From: Ruegeria sp. Ofav3-42
GTDB taxonomy: Bacteria > Pseudomonadota > Alphaproteobacteria > Rhodobacterales > Rhodobacteraceae
Direction: 5' to 3'
Length of the DNA stretch: 64,000 bases
NCBI RefSeq assembly: GCF_022347725.1
Contig: NZ_JAKRGB010000005.1
Location: 62,001 to 126,000 of the forward strand
A program made the position numbers and the translations under genes. Positions 1 to 9,028 of the stretch are shown one piece after another (position 1 is the stretch's first letter; every line of letters starts with the position of its first letter). A model generated the notes under the pieces. It was not told where the DNA came from and ran no database searches. It saw nothing but the letters and a program-made list of their open reading frames with translations.

Positions 1-906
1 TTGATCGGTTTCTCGATCGCGTCGCCGAACTTCATGCAGACTTCGAACATGATTGCCATTCTGCAGGCGACGTCAGTCAACGGAGTGTTGGCCGTAGCGG
101 CGACCTTGATCATCATTACAGGTGGTATCGACCTGTCGTTGGGCACTCTGATGACGTTCTGCGCCGTCATTGCGGGCGTTGCGTTGACCTATCTGGGACT
201 ACCGCTGTTGCTGGGGGTGGCGGCAGCCATCGCGGCGGGTGCGTTTTGTGGTCTGTGCTCGGGCACGTTCGTGGCCAAGATGAAGATCCCGCCGTTCATT
301 GCTACGTTGGGAATGATGCTGATCCTGAAGGGGTTGTCGCTTGTGATCTCGGGCACGCGGCCGATCTATTTCAACGACACGCCCGGCTTTGACCAGATCT
401 CGCGCGGATCGCTGATCGGAGAAGTCTTCCCGGCATTGCCGATCCCCAATGGGGTGTTGATCCTGTTTCTGGTGGCAATCGCCGCTTCGTACATTCTGGG
501 TCGAACGGTGCTGGGCCGTTACACCTTTGCGTTGGGGTCGAACGAAGAGGCTGTGCGTTTGTCCGGTGTGAACACCGACATGTGGAAAATGCGGATTTAT
601 GCGCTGGCCGGAGCGATCTGCGGAATTGCAGGCATTCTGATCGCATCACGCCTCAACTCGGCCCAACCTGCGCTGGGTCTTGGGTATGAACTGGAAGCCA
701 TCGCCGCTGTAGTGATCGGGGGTACGTCTCTGTCCGGCGGGCGCGGCACCATTCTGGGTACTCTGATCGGTGCGTTGATCATGGCGGTGCTGACCAACGG
801 CTTACGCGTTCTGTCCGTTGCCCAGGAATGGCAGACCGTTGTGACCGGCGCGATCATTATTCTGGCTGTCTACGCCGACATGGCCCGACGCAAGAAAACC
901 GGCTGA
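1..906 (+). CDS. Sugar-type ABC transporter permease (RbsC family), 5' partial
   Basis: Inner-membrane permease of a carbohydrate-type ABC importer of the RbsC/BPD_transp_2 family. The visible 301 residues are strongly hydrophobic. They carry the family hallmark [14 protein letters not shown] near residue 36 and the cytoplasmic-loop segment [26 protein letters not shown] around residues 179-204, which contacts the ATPase in relatives. The frame is open to the first base, and full-length RbsC-type proteins have an extra N-terminal helix, so the gene almost certainly begins upstream of the window. It lies 46 bp upstream of a binding-protein gene on the same strand; the ATPase is presumably upstream. 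The substrate is unknown, with ribose, xylose or a polyol all possible. Confidence 0.9.
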   Translation: MIGFSIASPNFMQTSNMIAILQATSVNGVLAVAATLIIITGGIDLSLGTLMTFCAVIAGVALTYLGLPLLLGVAAAIAAGAFCGLCSGTFVAKMKIPPFIATLGMMLILKGLSLVISGTRPIYFNDTPGFDQISRGSLIGEVFPALPIPNGVLILFLVAIAASYILGRTVLGRYTFALGSNEEAVRLSGVNTDMWKMRIYALAGAICGIAGILIASRLNSAQPALGLGYELEAIAAVVIGGTSLSGGRGTILGTLIGALIMAVLTNGLRVLSVAQEWQTVVTGAIIILAVYADMARRKKTG

Positions 907-952
907 TCATTTTAGGAATCGAATAAAAAACGACCAACTGGAGGAGAAAATC

Positions 953-1897
953 ATGTTTACACGTCGTTTCATTCTGGGGGCGCTGAGCGCAGCCTCTCTG
1001 GCAGTGCCCGCTTCCATGGCCACGGCCGAACAGGTGTATATCCCGCTGGTGTCCAAGGGGTTTCAGCACCAGTTTTGGCAGGCGGTGAAGTCCGGAGCAG
1101 AGCAGGCAGCGGATGAATACGGAGTGACCATCACCTTCGAAGGGCCGGACAACGAGACTATGGTCGACCGGCAGATTGACATGTTGGCAGCGGCGCTGGC
1201 CAACAACCCCAAAGCCATTGGCTTTGCCGCGCTTGACAGCCAGGCGGCCATTCCGCTGCTGAAGCAGGCCAACGACAAAGGTATTCCGATCATCGCTTTC
1301 GACAGTGGTGTCGACAGTGACATCCCGGTTTCAACTGCCACCACGAACAATCTGGCCGCGGCGGGGTTGGCTGCCGACAAAATGGCGGAGAAGATCGGCG
1401 GAAAAGGTAAGGTTGCTGTGGTCGCACATGACCAAACCAGCCGCACTGGAATCGACCGCCGTGATGGGTTTGTAAACCGCATGGCCGAGAAGTACCCAGA
1501 CATTGAAGTTGTTACCGTGCAGTACGGGCAGGGCGACCATCTCAAATCGACCGAGGTAACCAAGGCAATTCTGACGGCCAACCCCGATCTGAACGGTATT
1601 TTCGGCACAAACGAAGGGTCGGCTATCGGCGTGGTCAACGGTGTGCAGGAACTGGGCACCCAAGGTCTGGTCATCATTGGGTACGATAGTGGCAAAGCCC
1701 AGAAAGACGCGATCAAGAGCGGTCTGATGGCCGGCGCCATCACCCAAAACCCTGTCGGGATTGGATACGAAACCGTCAAGGCAGCGGTTGCCGCGATGAA
1801 GGGTGAGGACGTCCCGGCTCTGATCGACACGGGTTTCTACTACTATGATGCGTCCAACATTGATGATCCGAAGATCGCCGCCGTTCTGTACGACTGA
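953..1897 (+). CDS. Periplasmic sugar-binding protein of an RbsB-type ABC transporter
   Basis: A 314-residue periplasmic substrate-binding protein (Peripla_BP_4/RbsB fold) that delivers its ligand to the permease encoded just upstream. A signal peptide is visible: MFTRR, a hydrophobic stretch, then a likely cleavage after ATA near residue 25. The RbsB-like pattern VSKGFQHQFWQAVKSGAEQA opens the mature protein, and IIAFDSGVDSD and VVAHDQTSRTGIDRRDGF form the usual ligand-cleft loops. The start is fixed by a strong GGAGGAG site about 7 bp upstream of the ATG. It is probably cotranscribed with the permease. No regulator for this transporter is visible here. The ligand cannot be assigned from sequence alone. 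Confidence 0.9.
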   Translation: MFTRRFILGALSAASLAVPASMATAEQVYIPLVSKGFQHQFWQAVKSGAEQAADEYGVTITFEGPDNETMVDRQIDMLAAALANNPKAIGFAALDSQAAIPLLKQANDKGIPIIAFDSGVDSDIPVSTATTNNLAAAGLAADKMAEKIGGKGKVAVVAHDQTSRTGIDRRDGFVNRMAEKYPDIEVVTVQYGQGDHLKSTEVTKAILTANPDLNGIFGTNEGSAIGVVNGVQELGTQGLVIIGYDSGKAQKDAIKSGLMAGAITQNPVGIGYETVKAAVAAMKGEDVPALIDTGFYYYDASNIDDPKIAAVLYD

Positions 1898-1917
1898 CAC
1901 TTGTTTACTGTAACCGC

Positions 1918-1942
1918 CCGGCCCACCTGTCAGGTGGGTCGG
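1918..1942 (+). terminator. Putative hairpin after the ABC operon
   Basis: An inverted repeat of about 12 bp (CCGGCCCACCTG facing CAGGTGGGTCGG, one G-U pair) lies 20 bp after the binding-protein stop codon. There is no T-run after it, so it may be a Rho-associated or mRNA-stabilising hairpin rather than a canonical intrinsic terminator. The rest of the 1898-2097 gap shows nothing recognisable. Confidence 0.4.
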
Positions 1943-2097
1943 ACTCGTATTGGATCTCGGTGCGCGGTAACAAATAGCGCCTTTACAAAGGTTTATGGGA
2001 GTTTCCGGGGGCGGGTTTTTCTCATTTCGTAAACACAAAACTTTTGTGCTACTGTCTGATTAGATTGCATTGATTTCATTCAAAGGTAATTTTTCTC

Positions 2098-2739
2098 GTG
2101 CCTGATAGTGCAAATAGTACGTTTAGATTGCGCCCGATGGAGCGGGTGGATTTGGAGGCAGTCATATCCTGGTTTCAGGATGTCGAAGACCTTGCGCGCT
2201 TTGACCGAACCTCTCGTGCTCCTCTGAGCCTGTCTCACGCTGAAGAAATGTGGAAGGGCACATTCACGTCGTCTGATGCCAGCCGAAATTGTTGGTTCGT
2301 TATTGAAACCAGCGGTGGTGAGGCGGTTGGACTGGCAGGGCTGGAGGCAATATCTAACATCAATCGCGATGCGGTGATTGCCATCTTTATCAGCAAGTCC
2401 GCCCGCCGGTCTGGTGTCGGGCTTCGCGCGACCGCTTTGCTGATGGACTTGGCCTTTCGGCAGTTGGGGCTGAACAGGTTAACGTCTTATTACCGCGCAG
2501 ATAATCACCACAGCCGCGATCTGGTGGCTAAGGTTGGTTGCCAAATTGAAGGAACAATGAGGCAGGCGTGGTTCGCCGACGGAGCTTTTCATGACATGAT
2601 CGTGGTCGGGGTTCTGAAAACAGATTGGATGGCGCGCCGTCAGGCTTTGGCCCAGGAACTGGATAGCAAAACAACCGTCATTTTTGGTCCGAACGATTGT
2701 GCCGCCTGGTCGTGGCCGCCTCACATCACGGCCTGTTGA
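2098..2739 (+). CDS. GNAT family N-acetyltransferase (RimJ/RimL-like)
   Basis: A 213-residue cytoplasmic acetyltransferase of the GNAT superfamily. It opens with FRLRPMERVDLEAVISWFQD, typical of RimJ/RimL-type proteins. A central VIAIFISKSARRSGVGLRATALLM corresponds to motif A, the acetyl-CoA pyrophosphate loop (R/Q-x-x-G-x-G/A), and NRLTSYYRADNHHSRDLVAKVGCQIEGTMR is the usual motif B region. The start is GTG; no strong Shine-Dalgarno precedes it, so a slightly different start is possible. The C-terminal 30 residues beyond the domain are unusual and lack recognisable features. It stands alone between the ABC operon and a cyclase gene. The acceptor substrate is unknown. Confidence 0.75.
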   Translation: MPDSANSTFRLRPMERVDLEAVISWFQDVEDLARFDRTSRAPLSLSHAEEMWKGTFTSSDASRNCWFVIETSGGEAVGLAGLEAISNINRDAVIAIFISKSARRSGVGLRATALLMDLAFRQLGLNRLTSYYRADNHHSRDLVAKVGCQIEGTMRQAWFADGAFHDMIVVGVLKTDWMARRQALAQELDSKTTVIFGPNDCAAWSWPPHITAC

Positions 2740-2834
2740 CCTGCAGTAATATTGAAGGTCTTCGGTCGTCAAAAGCATTTTTTGCTATATGTTGATCCCG
2801 GGTCCGATCAGAGTCCTAGAAACGAGTACCACCT

Positions 2835-4604
2835 TTGAGCACAACGATTTCGAACGTTTCAATAACCCAAAAACTTGGCGCGGTCCTTTTCGCCGATGTC
2901 GTGGGTTATTCACGGCTCATGAGCGAAAACGAGCTTGATACCTACAACGCATTGAAATCGCTTCTCGCTCTACTCGAAGCCTCGTGTGCCAAGTATCAAG
3001 GCCGTGTCGTCGAAGTGCGGGGCGATGGGGTTTTGGCTCTGTTCGAGACAGCAACCAGCGCCGTGGAATTCGGTGTGGAATTGCACCAGATCGCGCGCGA
3101 GCACAACCAAATGCGGCCAAAGGACCAGCGAATCAAGTTTCGTGCGGGGATTCACCTTGGGGAAATTCTGATCGACGAGCGCGGAATACATGGCGACAAC
3201 GTGAACATCGCGGCACGATTGCAAGAGATTGCCGAACCTGAACGCGTTTACGTCAGTTCAGCGGTTTATGACCAGGTCTGTAATCGTCTGCGTTATGGGT
3301 ACGAATTTCTGGGGCCTAAGCAGCTTAAGAACATTCTGAACCCGGTTGCCACCTATTGCGTCCGCAGTGAAGTCGCCGGTGCGACCATGGCTGGGACGAT
3401 GCGCCCGGACCTGCAGGGAAATATTCTCGAACGGCCGGATACCCCTTCGGTGGCCGTCTTACCTTTTAACAGCAGTGGTAGCGACGAATCCGACAGCTGG
3501 ATCGCCGAAGGCTTGACGGATGACATCATCATGAATCTGTCCAAGTTCCGGAATCTGTTCATCATCGCCCGGAATTCGTCATTTTTCTTCAAGACCCAAT
3601 CAATGCCGCCGAAAGAGGCTGCGCAAAAACTGAATGTTCGCTACATCGCGCGTGGCAGTGTGCGTCGTTCTGCCAGCCGTATCCGAATTACCGCCGAACT
3701 GATTGATGCCAGCACCGAACGGACGATTTGGGGCGAACGGTTCGACCGCAAGATTGATGATGTATTCGATATTCTTGACGAGGTAACGGAGTGCATCGTC
3801 GCCGCCACTGCGGTGATGATCGAGTCCCACGAAAAGCAGCGGATGATTCAGGCGATACCGTCTGACCTTGAGGCGTACGGCTCGGTGCTGCAGGGCCAGC
3901 ATCATATCTTCAAATACACTCGCTACGACAACCGCATAGCGCAAAACTTCTATCAATCAGCGCTAGAGCGTGATGGGGGCTATGCCCGGGCTGCGGCCGC
4001 ATTGTCGCGGACTCTGAACATCGACTGGCGTTATTCGTGGGCCAAGGATCCGTCGGGCGCGTTGGAAAAAGCCCTAAACCTGGCGCAGCGCGCAATTGAA
4101 CTGGACCCGACTGATGCGCGCGGATTTGGCGAGCTGGGTTACGTCCACCTCTACCGCAAAGAGCATGACGCGGCGATTCAGTCTTATCAGCGGGCGTTGG
4201 CGCTGAACCCCAATGACGCGGATATGCATTCGGACTATGCGGATGCCTTGGCCCATTATGGCGACAATGAAACCGCGATTACCCATCTTCAGCAGGCAAT
4301 GCGCCTGAACCCGTACTTCCCGGATCAATATCTGTGGCATCTGGGCGGGGCGTACTACAATCTCAGGCGCTATGACGACGTCATTGAGACCGTAAACAAA
4401 ATGAATAATCCGACCGAGGGGCAACGGATGTTGGCGGCCAGTTACGCACAGCTTGGCCAAACAGACATGGCCCGGCTGATTACGGATAAACACCGCGAGG
4501 CGCATCCCAATTTCTCCCTTGCGCGGTGGACAACCGTACAACCGGACCGGCTGGAAGAAGACACACAGCATTTCGTCGAAGGTCTGAAGAAGGCCGGGTT
4601 CTGA
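2835..4604 (+). CDS. Class III adenylate/guanylate cyclase with TolB-like and TPR region
   Basis: A 589-residue soluble signalling protein. Residues about 12-175 form a class III nucleotide cyclase domain: the metal-binding aspartates lie in FADVVGYSRLM and VEVRGDGVLALFE, and the GDNVNIAARLQE segment supplies the transition-state Asn/Arg. Residues about 200-330 resemble the TolB-N/FlgO-like domain (PSVAVLPFNSSGSDESDSWIAEGLTDDI). The C-terminal half contains TPR-like helical pairs, for example ARGFGELGYVHLYRKEHDAAIQSY. This architecture is common in rhizobial and roseobacterial CyaA-like proteins of unknown signal. The start is TTG, chosen because the cyclase domain follows directly; no better start lies nearby. 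It is monocistronic, with 217 bp of featureless sequence after it. Confidence 0.85.
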   Translation: MSTTISNVSITQKLGAVLFADVVGYSRLMSENELDTYNALKSLLALLEASCAKYQGRVVEVRGDGVLALFETATSAVEFGVELHQIAREHNQMRPKDQRIKFRAGIHLGEILIDERGIHGDNVNIAARLQEIAEPERVYVSSAVYDQVCNRLRYGYEFLGPKQLKNILNPVATYCVRSEVAGATMAGTMRPDLQGNILERPDTPSVAVLPFNSSGSDESDSWIAEGLTDDIIMNLSKFRNLFIIARNSSFFFKTQSMPPKEAAQKLNVRYIARGSVRRSASRIRITAELIDASTERTIWGERFDRKIDDVFDILDEVTECIVAATAVMIESHEKQRMIQAIPSDLEAYGSVLQGQHHIFKYTRYDNRIAQNFYQSALERDGGYARAAAALSRTLNIDWRYSWAKDPSGALEKALNLAQRAIELDPTDARGFGELGYVHLYRKEHDAAIQSYQRALALNPNDADMHSDYADALAHYGDNETAITHLQQAMRLNPYFPDQYLWHLGGAYYNLRRYDDVIETVNKMNNPTEGQRMLAASYAQLGQTDMARLITDKHREAHPNFSLARWTTVQPDRLEEDTQHFVEGLKKAGF

Positions 4605-4821
4605 ACGACGGAACGAAAGGTGCGTTTATCTCGTATCCAGAAACTGCTCCAGTGCTTTGCTTGATCTGTGTCTCCGCGGGCGGCGATGCCGGGGAATAAG
4701 TTATAGTACCAGAGAGATATGAACGCCGTTTCAAGCTGGGTCCAATTTACCCTGAATCCATGGGCGAAGACCGATCAGCCCGACCTGAACTGGCCCTAGT
4801 GGGCATCTTTGGTCGGTGAAT

Positions 4822-5451
4822 TCAGTCTCGAGACATCTGCGAGGAATAATAATAGGCGATGGCTTGGGTGCGGTTCTTCACGGCCAGTTTTTCATATATG
4901 TTGGACAGGTGGAACTTGACGGTGTTGGTGGATATCTGCAGTTCCTTTGAAAGGTCCCTGTTGGACATGCCCTGGGCCAACGCTTCGAGAATGGCGCGCT
5001 CTTTGCGGGACAGGCTCTGGATCGGGTCCTGCTGCATTTTCCGAACGTCGATGAACGGAAAGACCATCTTACCAGCGGCTACATCGGCACAGGTCTTTAA
5101 AAGACCTTCGACCTCGCCAGAGCGGGCGGCAAAACCGGCGGCTCCGGCCTGCATTGCCAGGCGTGGAATATCGCCCGCAGTGTCTCCATAGACGACAAAT
5201 CGCGGGGCATTTGGCTGTTCGCGCAGGACTTCGATCAGTTTTGCTGCGCCCAGAATAGGAAGATTCCAATCGACCACGCCGACCTTGACGGGGACCCGCA
5301 TCACGGTTCCCAGAAACCCCTCGGCCGTCGCTGATGTCGCAACAAGTGAGAATCGTGAGTCGCGCTCGAATATCTCGGACATCGCAGAAAGGACGAGCGG
5401 ATTGCTGTCGGCCAGCATGACGTCGATCGGGGCTTGTGGATTATCAACCAT
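4822..5451 (-). CDS. LuxR/NarL-type response regulator divergent from the serine-cycle genes
   Basis: A 209-residue transcription regulator with a degenerate receiver domain (about 1-125) and a C-terminal LuxR helix-turn-helix (about 145-203, LSRKERAILEALAQGMSNRDLSKELQISTNTVKFHL). The receiver keeps Asp15 and a phospho-acceptor-like Asp61 (VVDWNLP). The conserved lysine after beta-5 is missing (GAAGFAARSG), so phosphorylation-independent control is possible. No sensor kinase is nearby. It is transcribed away from sgaA across a 220-bp region rich in inverted repeats, which makes it the best candidate for local control of the serine-cycle genes. In Methylobacterium this role is filled by a LysR protein, QscR, so the family used here is different. 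Confidence 0.8.
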   Translation of the reverse strand: MVDNPQAPIDVMLADSNPLVLSAMSEIFERDSRFSLVATSATAEGFLGTVMRVPVKVGVVDWNLPILGAAKLIEVLREQPNAPRFVVYGDTAGDIPRLAMQAGAAGFAARSGEVEGLLKTCADVAAGKMVFPFIDVRKMQQDPIQSLSRKERAILEALAQGMSNRDLSKELQISTNTVKFHLSNIYEKLAVKNRTQAIAYYYSSQMSRD

Positions 5452-5475
5452 TTGATTTTCGCCCTGTTTTGCAGT

Positions 5476-5550
5476 TTCCCACCCATATGGGTAGGTTGAT
5501 TTTCGGTATACCTTGGTATTTTTACCAAAAAGGGTGGGAATATACCCATA
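5476..5550. promoter_or_regulatory. Inverted-repeat-rich regulatory region between the LuxR-type gene and sgaA
   Basis: Several symmetrical elements are packed into 75 bp. ACCCATATGGGT (5481-5492) is a perfect palindrome. TTCCCACCC (5476-5484) faces GGGTGGGAA (5532-5540). TTGGTA (5513-5518) faces TACCAA (5523-5528) across four T. TATGGGTA (5486-5493) faces TACCCATA (5543-5550). The elements sit just upstream of the LuxR-type gene start at 5451 and about 120 bp before the sgaA start. They are plausible operator sites for the divergent regulator, but no binding has been shown. Confidence 0.5.
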
Positions 5551-5671
5551 CTTTTAGATGTCCAAAAGCAGTAGTAAGTTACGTTGCGTCATAGGGCAAC
5601 CCCGCGTTTTCTACCCGGCAAGTCAACACAACGGGCCGCAGCGCCCCGCCAACAGCCGAGGTCGTCCAATT

Positions 5672-6913
5672 ATGACATTCCAGATTTTCCCTCCGCTTGA
5701 GATACCCGAGACTTTGGCCGCGGGTCCGGGGCCGGGCAATACAGACGCCCGTGTTCTGCAAGCATTTGCCAATGCCGGCGTTGCCGATCACATGCAGGGC
5801 GATGTCCTGAGGGGCATGGTCGAGTGCAAGCATATGCTGCGTAAAATCTGGGGCACCGAAAACGCCTATACCTTCGCAGTTGCCGGTACAGGCTGGAGCG
5901 CCCTGGACACGATGTTCTCGGCCGTAATGCCCGGCGATAAGGTTGTGGCTTTTTCCAACGGCACGTTTTCCGGAATCGATGCGCTGACCCTGCGGATCAA
6001 GGCTGCCACGCCAGAGGAACACGCAGCCAGCCCGCTTGACCCTCAGGCAGCCAGCGTCACAGTGATTGACGTGCCGCACGGCCAGCCAGTAACCGGTGAA
6101 ATGGTCGAGGCTGCGCTGGAGCAGCACAAGCCGAAGTGGGCCTTTATGGCGCATTGGGAAACCGGTTCCGGCCGTATCAACGATCTGCGCGGATTTTCGG
6201 ATGCTTGCCAGCGCCATGGTGTGATGGGCTTGATCGACGCCGTCTCGTCGTTGGGCGTCGATGATTTTTCGATCGACGACTATCCGGGGATTTCTGGTTG
6301 GGCGTCTTGCCCGCAAAAGGGACTGTGCTGTCTGCCGCTGACCTACGCTCCTGTCAGCTTCACGGACGCCTATATCGAAAATCTCAAGACAACGGGCGCC
6401 TACACCTACGTCCACAATCCGATTTTCGAAGCCCGCCACTGGGGAATCGTTGACGGCGCGGATGTCGAGAAAGGGACATATCACAGAACCCATTCCGGTT
6501 ATGCCGTTGCAGCTTTCCATGAATCTCTGCGCCTAACGTTGCAGGAAGGATTGGCCAGGCGGTCGGCGTCGTACAAGACCCACGAACGCGTACTGCGCGA
6601 TGCCGTGACAGCAATGGGATGCGAGGTGACCTCGGACATGCCCAGCCTCGTGGTGCTGAATTTGCCGCCGGAACTCGCCGGGCGCGAGATGGAACTGGTG
6701 CAGAACTGTCGGGCACGGAGTTTTGGTATTTGGCCAACGCTCAGCGCGCCTGTGCAGGTTCGGATCGGTATTCTCAATCAACTGAACCGCCAGGCCGTCA
6801 GCCGCATCGTACACCTGTTCGCCGAAGCCATGCGGGAACTGGGCGGTCAGGTCGATGCCGATGAGATCGAGGCGCTGCTCGAAAGCCGCTACGGCACGTC
6901 GATTGCCGCTTAA
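5672..6913 (+). CDS. sgaA: Serine--glyoxylate aminotransferase
   Basis: A 413-residue class V PLP-dependent aminotransferase. In the serine cycle this enzyme converts serine and glyoxylate to hydroxypyruvate and glycine. The family opening GPGPGNTDARVLQAF is present, as is the cofactor lysine in SGWASCPQKGLCCLP; the AVSSLGVDDFSIDDY segment precedes it. The frame is open further upstream, but the ATG at 5672, preceded by a GAGG site, gives the usual family length and starts at MTFQIFPPLEIP. It is the first gene of a tightly spaced run sgaA-mtkA-mtkB-hprA, which supports the serine-cycle assignment over related alanine--glyoxylate aminotransferases. Confidence 0.92.
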   Translation: MTFQIFPPLEIPETLAAGPGPGNTDARVLQAFANAGVADHMQGDVLRGMVECKHMLRKIWGTENAYTFAVAGTGWSALDTMFSAVMPGDKVVAFSNGTFSGIDALTLRIKAATPEEHAASPLDPQAASVTVIDVPHGQPVTGEMVEAALEQHKPKWAFMAHWETGSGRINDLRGFSDACQRHGVMGLIDAVSSLGVDDFSIDDYPGISGWASCPQKGLCCLPLTYAPVSFTDAYIENLKTTGAYTYVHNPIFEARHWGIVDGADVEKGTYHRTHSGYAVAAFHESLRLTLQEGLARRSASYKTHERVLRDAVTAMGCEVTSDMPSLVVLNLPPELAGREMELVQNCRARSFGIWPTLSAPVQVRIGILNQLNRQAVSRIVHLFAEAMRELGGQVDADEIEALLESRYGTSIAA

Positions 6914-6941
6914 TCACACTGCATGAACGGGAGGAATGCAG

Positions 6942-8138
6942 ATGGATATTCATGAGTATCAGGCGAAAGAGGTTCTTTCGAACTTCGGCGTCGCTGTTCC
7001 GTCAGGCGCTTTGGCCTATAGTCCGGAACAGGCGGCCTACCGCGCGCGGGAACTGGGAGGGGACAAGTGGATTGTCAAAGCCCAGGTTCACGCTGGCGGT
7101 CGCGGCAAGGCCGGTGGCGTCAAGCTGTGCAACACCGAAAGTGAGATCTACGAGGCCTGTGATGATCTTTTCGGTCGCAAGCTGGTGACCCATCAGACGG
7201 GTCCCGAAGGCAAAGGCATCTACCGCGTTTATGTCGAATCTGCAGTGCCGATCGACCGCGAGATTTACCTGGGGTTCGTGTTGGATCGGTCCAGCCAGCG
7301 GGTGATGATCGTCGCCTCGTCTGAAGGCGGGATGGAGATCGAAGACATCTCTGCCGAACGCCCGGACAGCATCGTGCGGTCTATAGTGGAACCTGCGGTT
7401 GGGTTGCAGGAGTTTCAGGCTCGCGAGATTGCGTTTCAGCTTGGGCTGGAACCGCGTCTGGTACAGCAAATGGTTCGCACTTTGCAGGGGTGCTATGCAG
7501 CCTTCAGCGAGCTGGATGCGACGATGGTCGAGATCAACCCGTTGGTCGTGACTGGTGATGATCGTGTGCTGGCGCTCGACGCAAAGATGAGCTTTGACGA
7601 CAACGCCCTGTTCCGTCACCCGCAAATCGCCGAATTGCGAGACAAAAGTCAGGAAGACCCACGTGAAAGCCGAGCTGCCGACCGTGGCCTGTCATACGTC
7701 GGGTTGGACGGCAATATTGGCTGCATCGTCAATGGCGCCGGTCTGGCGATGGCGACGATGGACACAATCAAGCTGGCTGGCGGTGAGCCCGCCAACTTCC
7801 TCGATATCGGCGGTGGCGCATCGCCCGAACGGGTCGCCAAAGCGTTCAGGCTGGTTCTGTCGGATGAAAACGTTCAGGCCATTCTGGTGAACATTTTCGC
7901 AGGTATTAACCGCTGCGACTGGGTGGCTGAAGGTGTCGTGCAGGCGCTGAAAGAACTGGACCTCGACATCCCTGTCGTTGTGCGACTGGCGGGAACGAAT
8001 GTTGAAGAAGGCCAGAAAATCCTCGCGAAATCCGGCCTGCCGATCATCCGCGCCACAACTCTGATGGAGGCCGCCGAACGCGCTGTCGGCGCATGGCGCA
8101 ACGATCTGACCCAAAACACCAAGATGAGGGCTGTGTAA
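6942..8138 (+). CDS. mtkA: Malate--CoA ligase, beta subunit (malate thiokinase)
   Basis: ATP-grasp subunit of a succinyl-CoA-synthetase-like ligase, about 398 residues. It begins [20 protein letters not shown], the standard N-terminus of SucC/MtkA, and has the ATP-grasp [16 protein letters not shown] and the C-terminal [17 protein letters not shown] and [16 protein letters not shown] segments. Sequence alone cannot fully separate MtkA from SucC. The location between sgaA and hprA, with malyl-CoA lyase downstream, argues for malate activation to malyl-CoA. An ATG at 6936 also exists, but the GGGAGG site lies only a base or so before it, so 6942 is preferred. The gene ends in TAATG overlap with mtkB. 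Confidence 0.9.
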   Translation: MDIHEYQAKEVLSNFGVAVPSGALAYSPEQAAYRARELGGDKWIVKAQVHAGGRGKAGGVKLCNTESEIYEACDDLFGRKLVTHQTGPEGKGIYRVYVESAVPIDREIYLGFVLDRSSQRVMIVASSEGGMEIEDISAERPDSIVRSIVEPAVGLQEFQAREIAFQLGLEPRLVQQMVRTLQGCYAAFSELDATMVEINPLVVTGDDRVLALDAKMSFDDNALFRHPQIAELRDKSQEDPRESRAADRGLSYVGLDGNIGCIVNGAGLAMATMDTIKLAGGEPANFLDIGGGASPERVAKAFRLVLSDENVQAILVNIFAGINRCDWVAEGVVQALKELDLDIPVVVRLAGTNVEEGQKILAKSGLPIIRATTLMEAAERAVGAWRNDLTQNTKMRAV

Positions 8139-9028
8139 TGAGCATTCTTCTCGACCGCGAAACACGCGTCATCGTGCAAGGCATCACCGGACGCATGGCG
8201 CGCTTTCATACCAAAGATATGCTGGCCTACGGTACCAACGTGGTCGGCGGAGTCGTACCCGGCAAGGGCGGCGAAACTGTCGAAGGTGTGCCTGTGTTTG
8301 ATACCGTCAAACAAGCCGTCGAGGCAACCGGAGCGGACGCCAGCCTGGTCTTCGTGCCGCCACCGTTCGCTGCAGACTCCATCATGGAAGCCGCCGATGC
8401 GGGTATCCGTTACTGCGTGTGCATCACCGACGGTATCCCGGCGCAGGATATGATCCGCGTTAAGCGCTATATGTACCGCTATCCCAAGGAAAAGCGCATG
8501 GTGCTAACCGGGCCGAACTGCGCGGGCACCATCAGCCCCGGGAAAGCGTTGTTGGGGATCATGCCCGGCCATATCTACCTGCCCGGAAATGTCGGGATCA
8601 TCGGTCGCTCTGGCACGCTTGGGTATGAGGCAGCTGCCCAACTCAAGGAACGCGGGCTTGGAGTTTCGACCAGCGTGGGTATCGGTGGCGATCCCATCAA
8701 TGGGTCTTCGTTCCGCGATATTCTGGAGCGGTTTGAACAGGATGAAGGGACCGAAGTTATCGCTATGATCGGCGAAATTGGTGGCCCGCAGGAGGCAGAA
8801 GCCGCGGAATACATCCGCGATCATGTGACCAAACCCGTTGTTGCTTATGTTGCGGGCCTGACCGCGCCCAAAGGCCGGACCATGGGTCATGCCGGTGCCA
8901 TCATCTCGGCCTTCGGCGAAAGCGCGTCCGAAAAGGTCGAAATCCTTTCGGCCGCGGGTGTCACGGTCGCTGAAAACCCGGCTGTCATCGGCGAGACTAT
9001 CGCCCGCGTCATGGGAAAGGCAGCGTAA
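8138..9028 (+). CDS. mtkB: Malate--CoA ligase, alpha subunit
   Basis: CoA-binding, phospho-histidine subunit that pairs with MtkA to form malyl-CoA from malate, CoA and ATP; 296 residues. It starts [29 protein letters not shown], contains the CoA-ligase motif LTGPNCAGTISPGK and the segment GIIGRSGTLGYEAAAQL, and carries the active-site histidine in TMGHAGAIIS. The ATG overlaps the mtkA stop (TAATG) and its own stop overlaps the hprA start in the same way, which indicates translational coupling across three genes. The alternative is the succinyl-CoA ligase alpha subunit SucD; operon context favours MtkB. Confidence 0.9.
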   Translation: MSILLDRETRVIVQGITGRMARFHTKDMLAYGTNVVGGVVPGKGGETVEGVPVFDTVKQAVEATGADASLVFVPPPFAADSIMEAADAGIRYCVCITDGIPAQDMIRVKRYMYRYPKEKRMVLTGPNCAGTISPGKALLGIMPGHIYLPGNVGIIGRSGTLGYEAAAQLKERGLGVSTSVGIGGDPINGSSFRDILERFEQDEGTEVIAMIGEIGGPQEAEAAEYIRDHVTKPVVAYVAGLTAPKGRTMGHAGAIISAFGESASEKVEILSAAGVTVAENPAVIGETIARVMGKAA

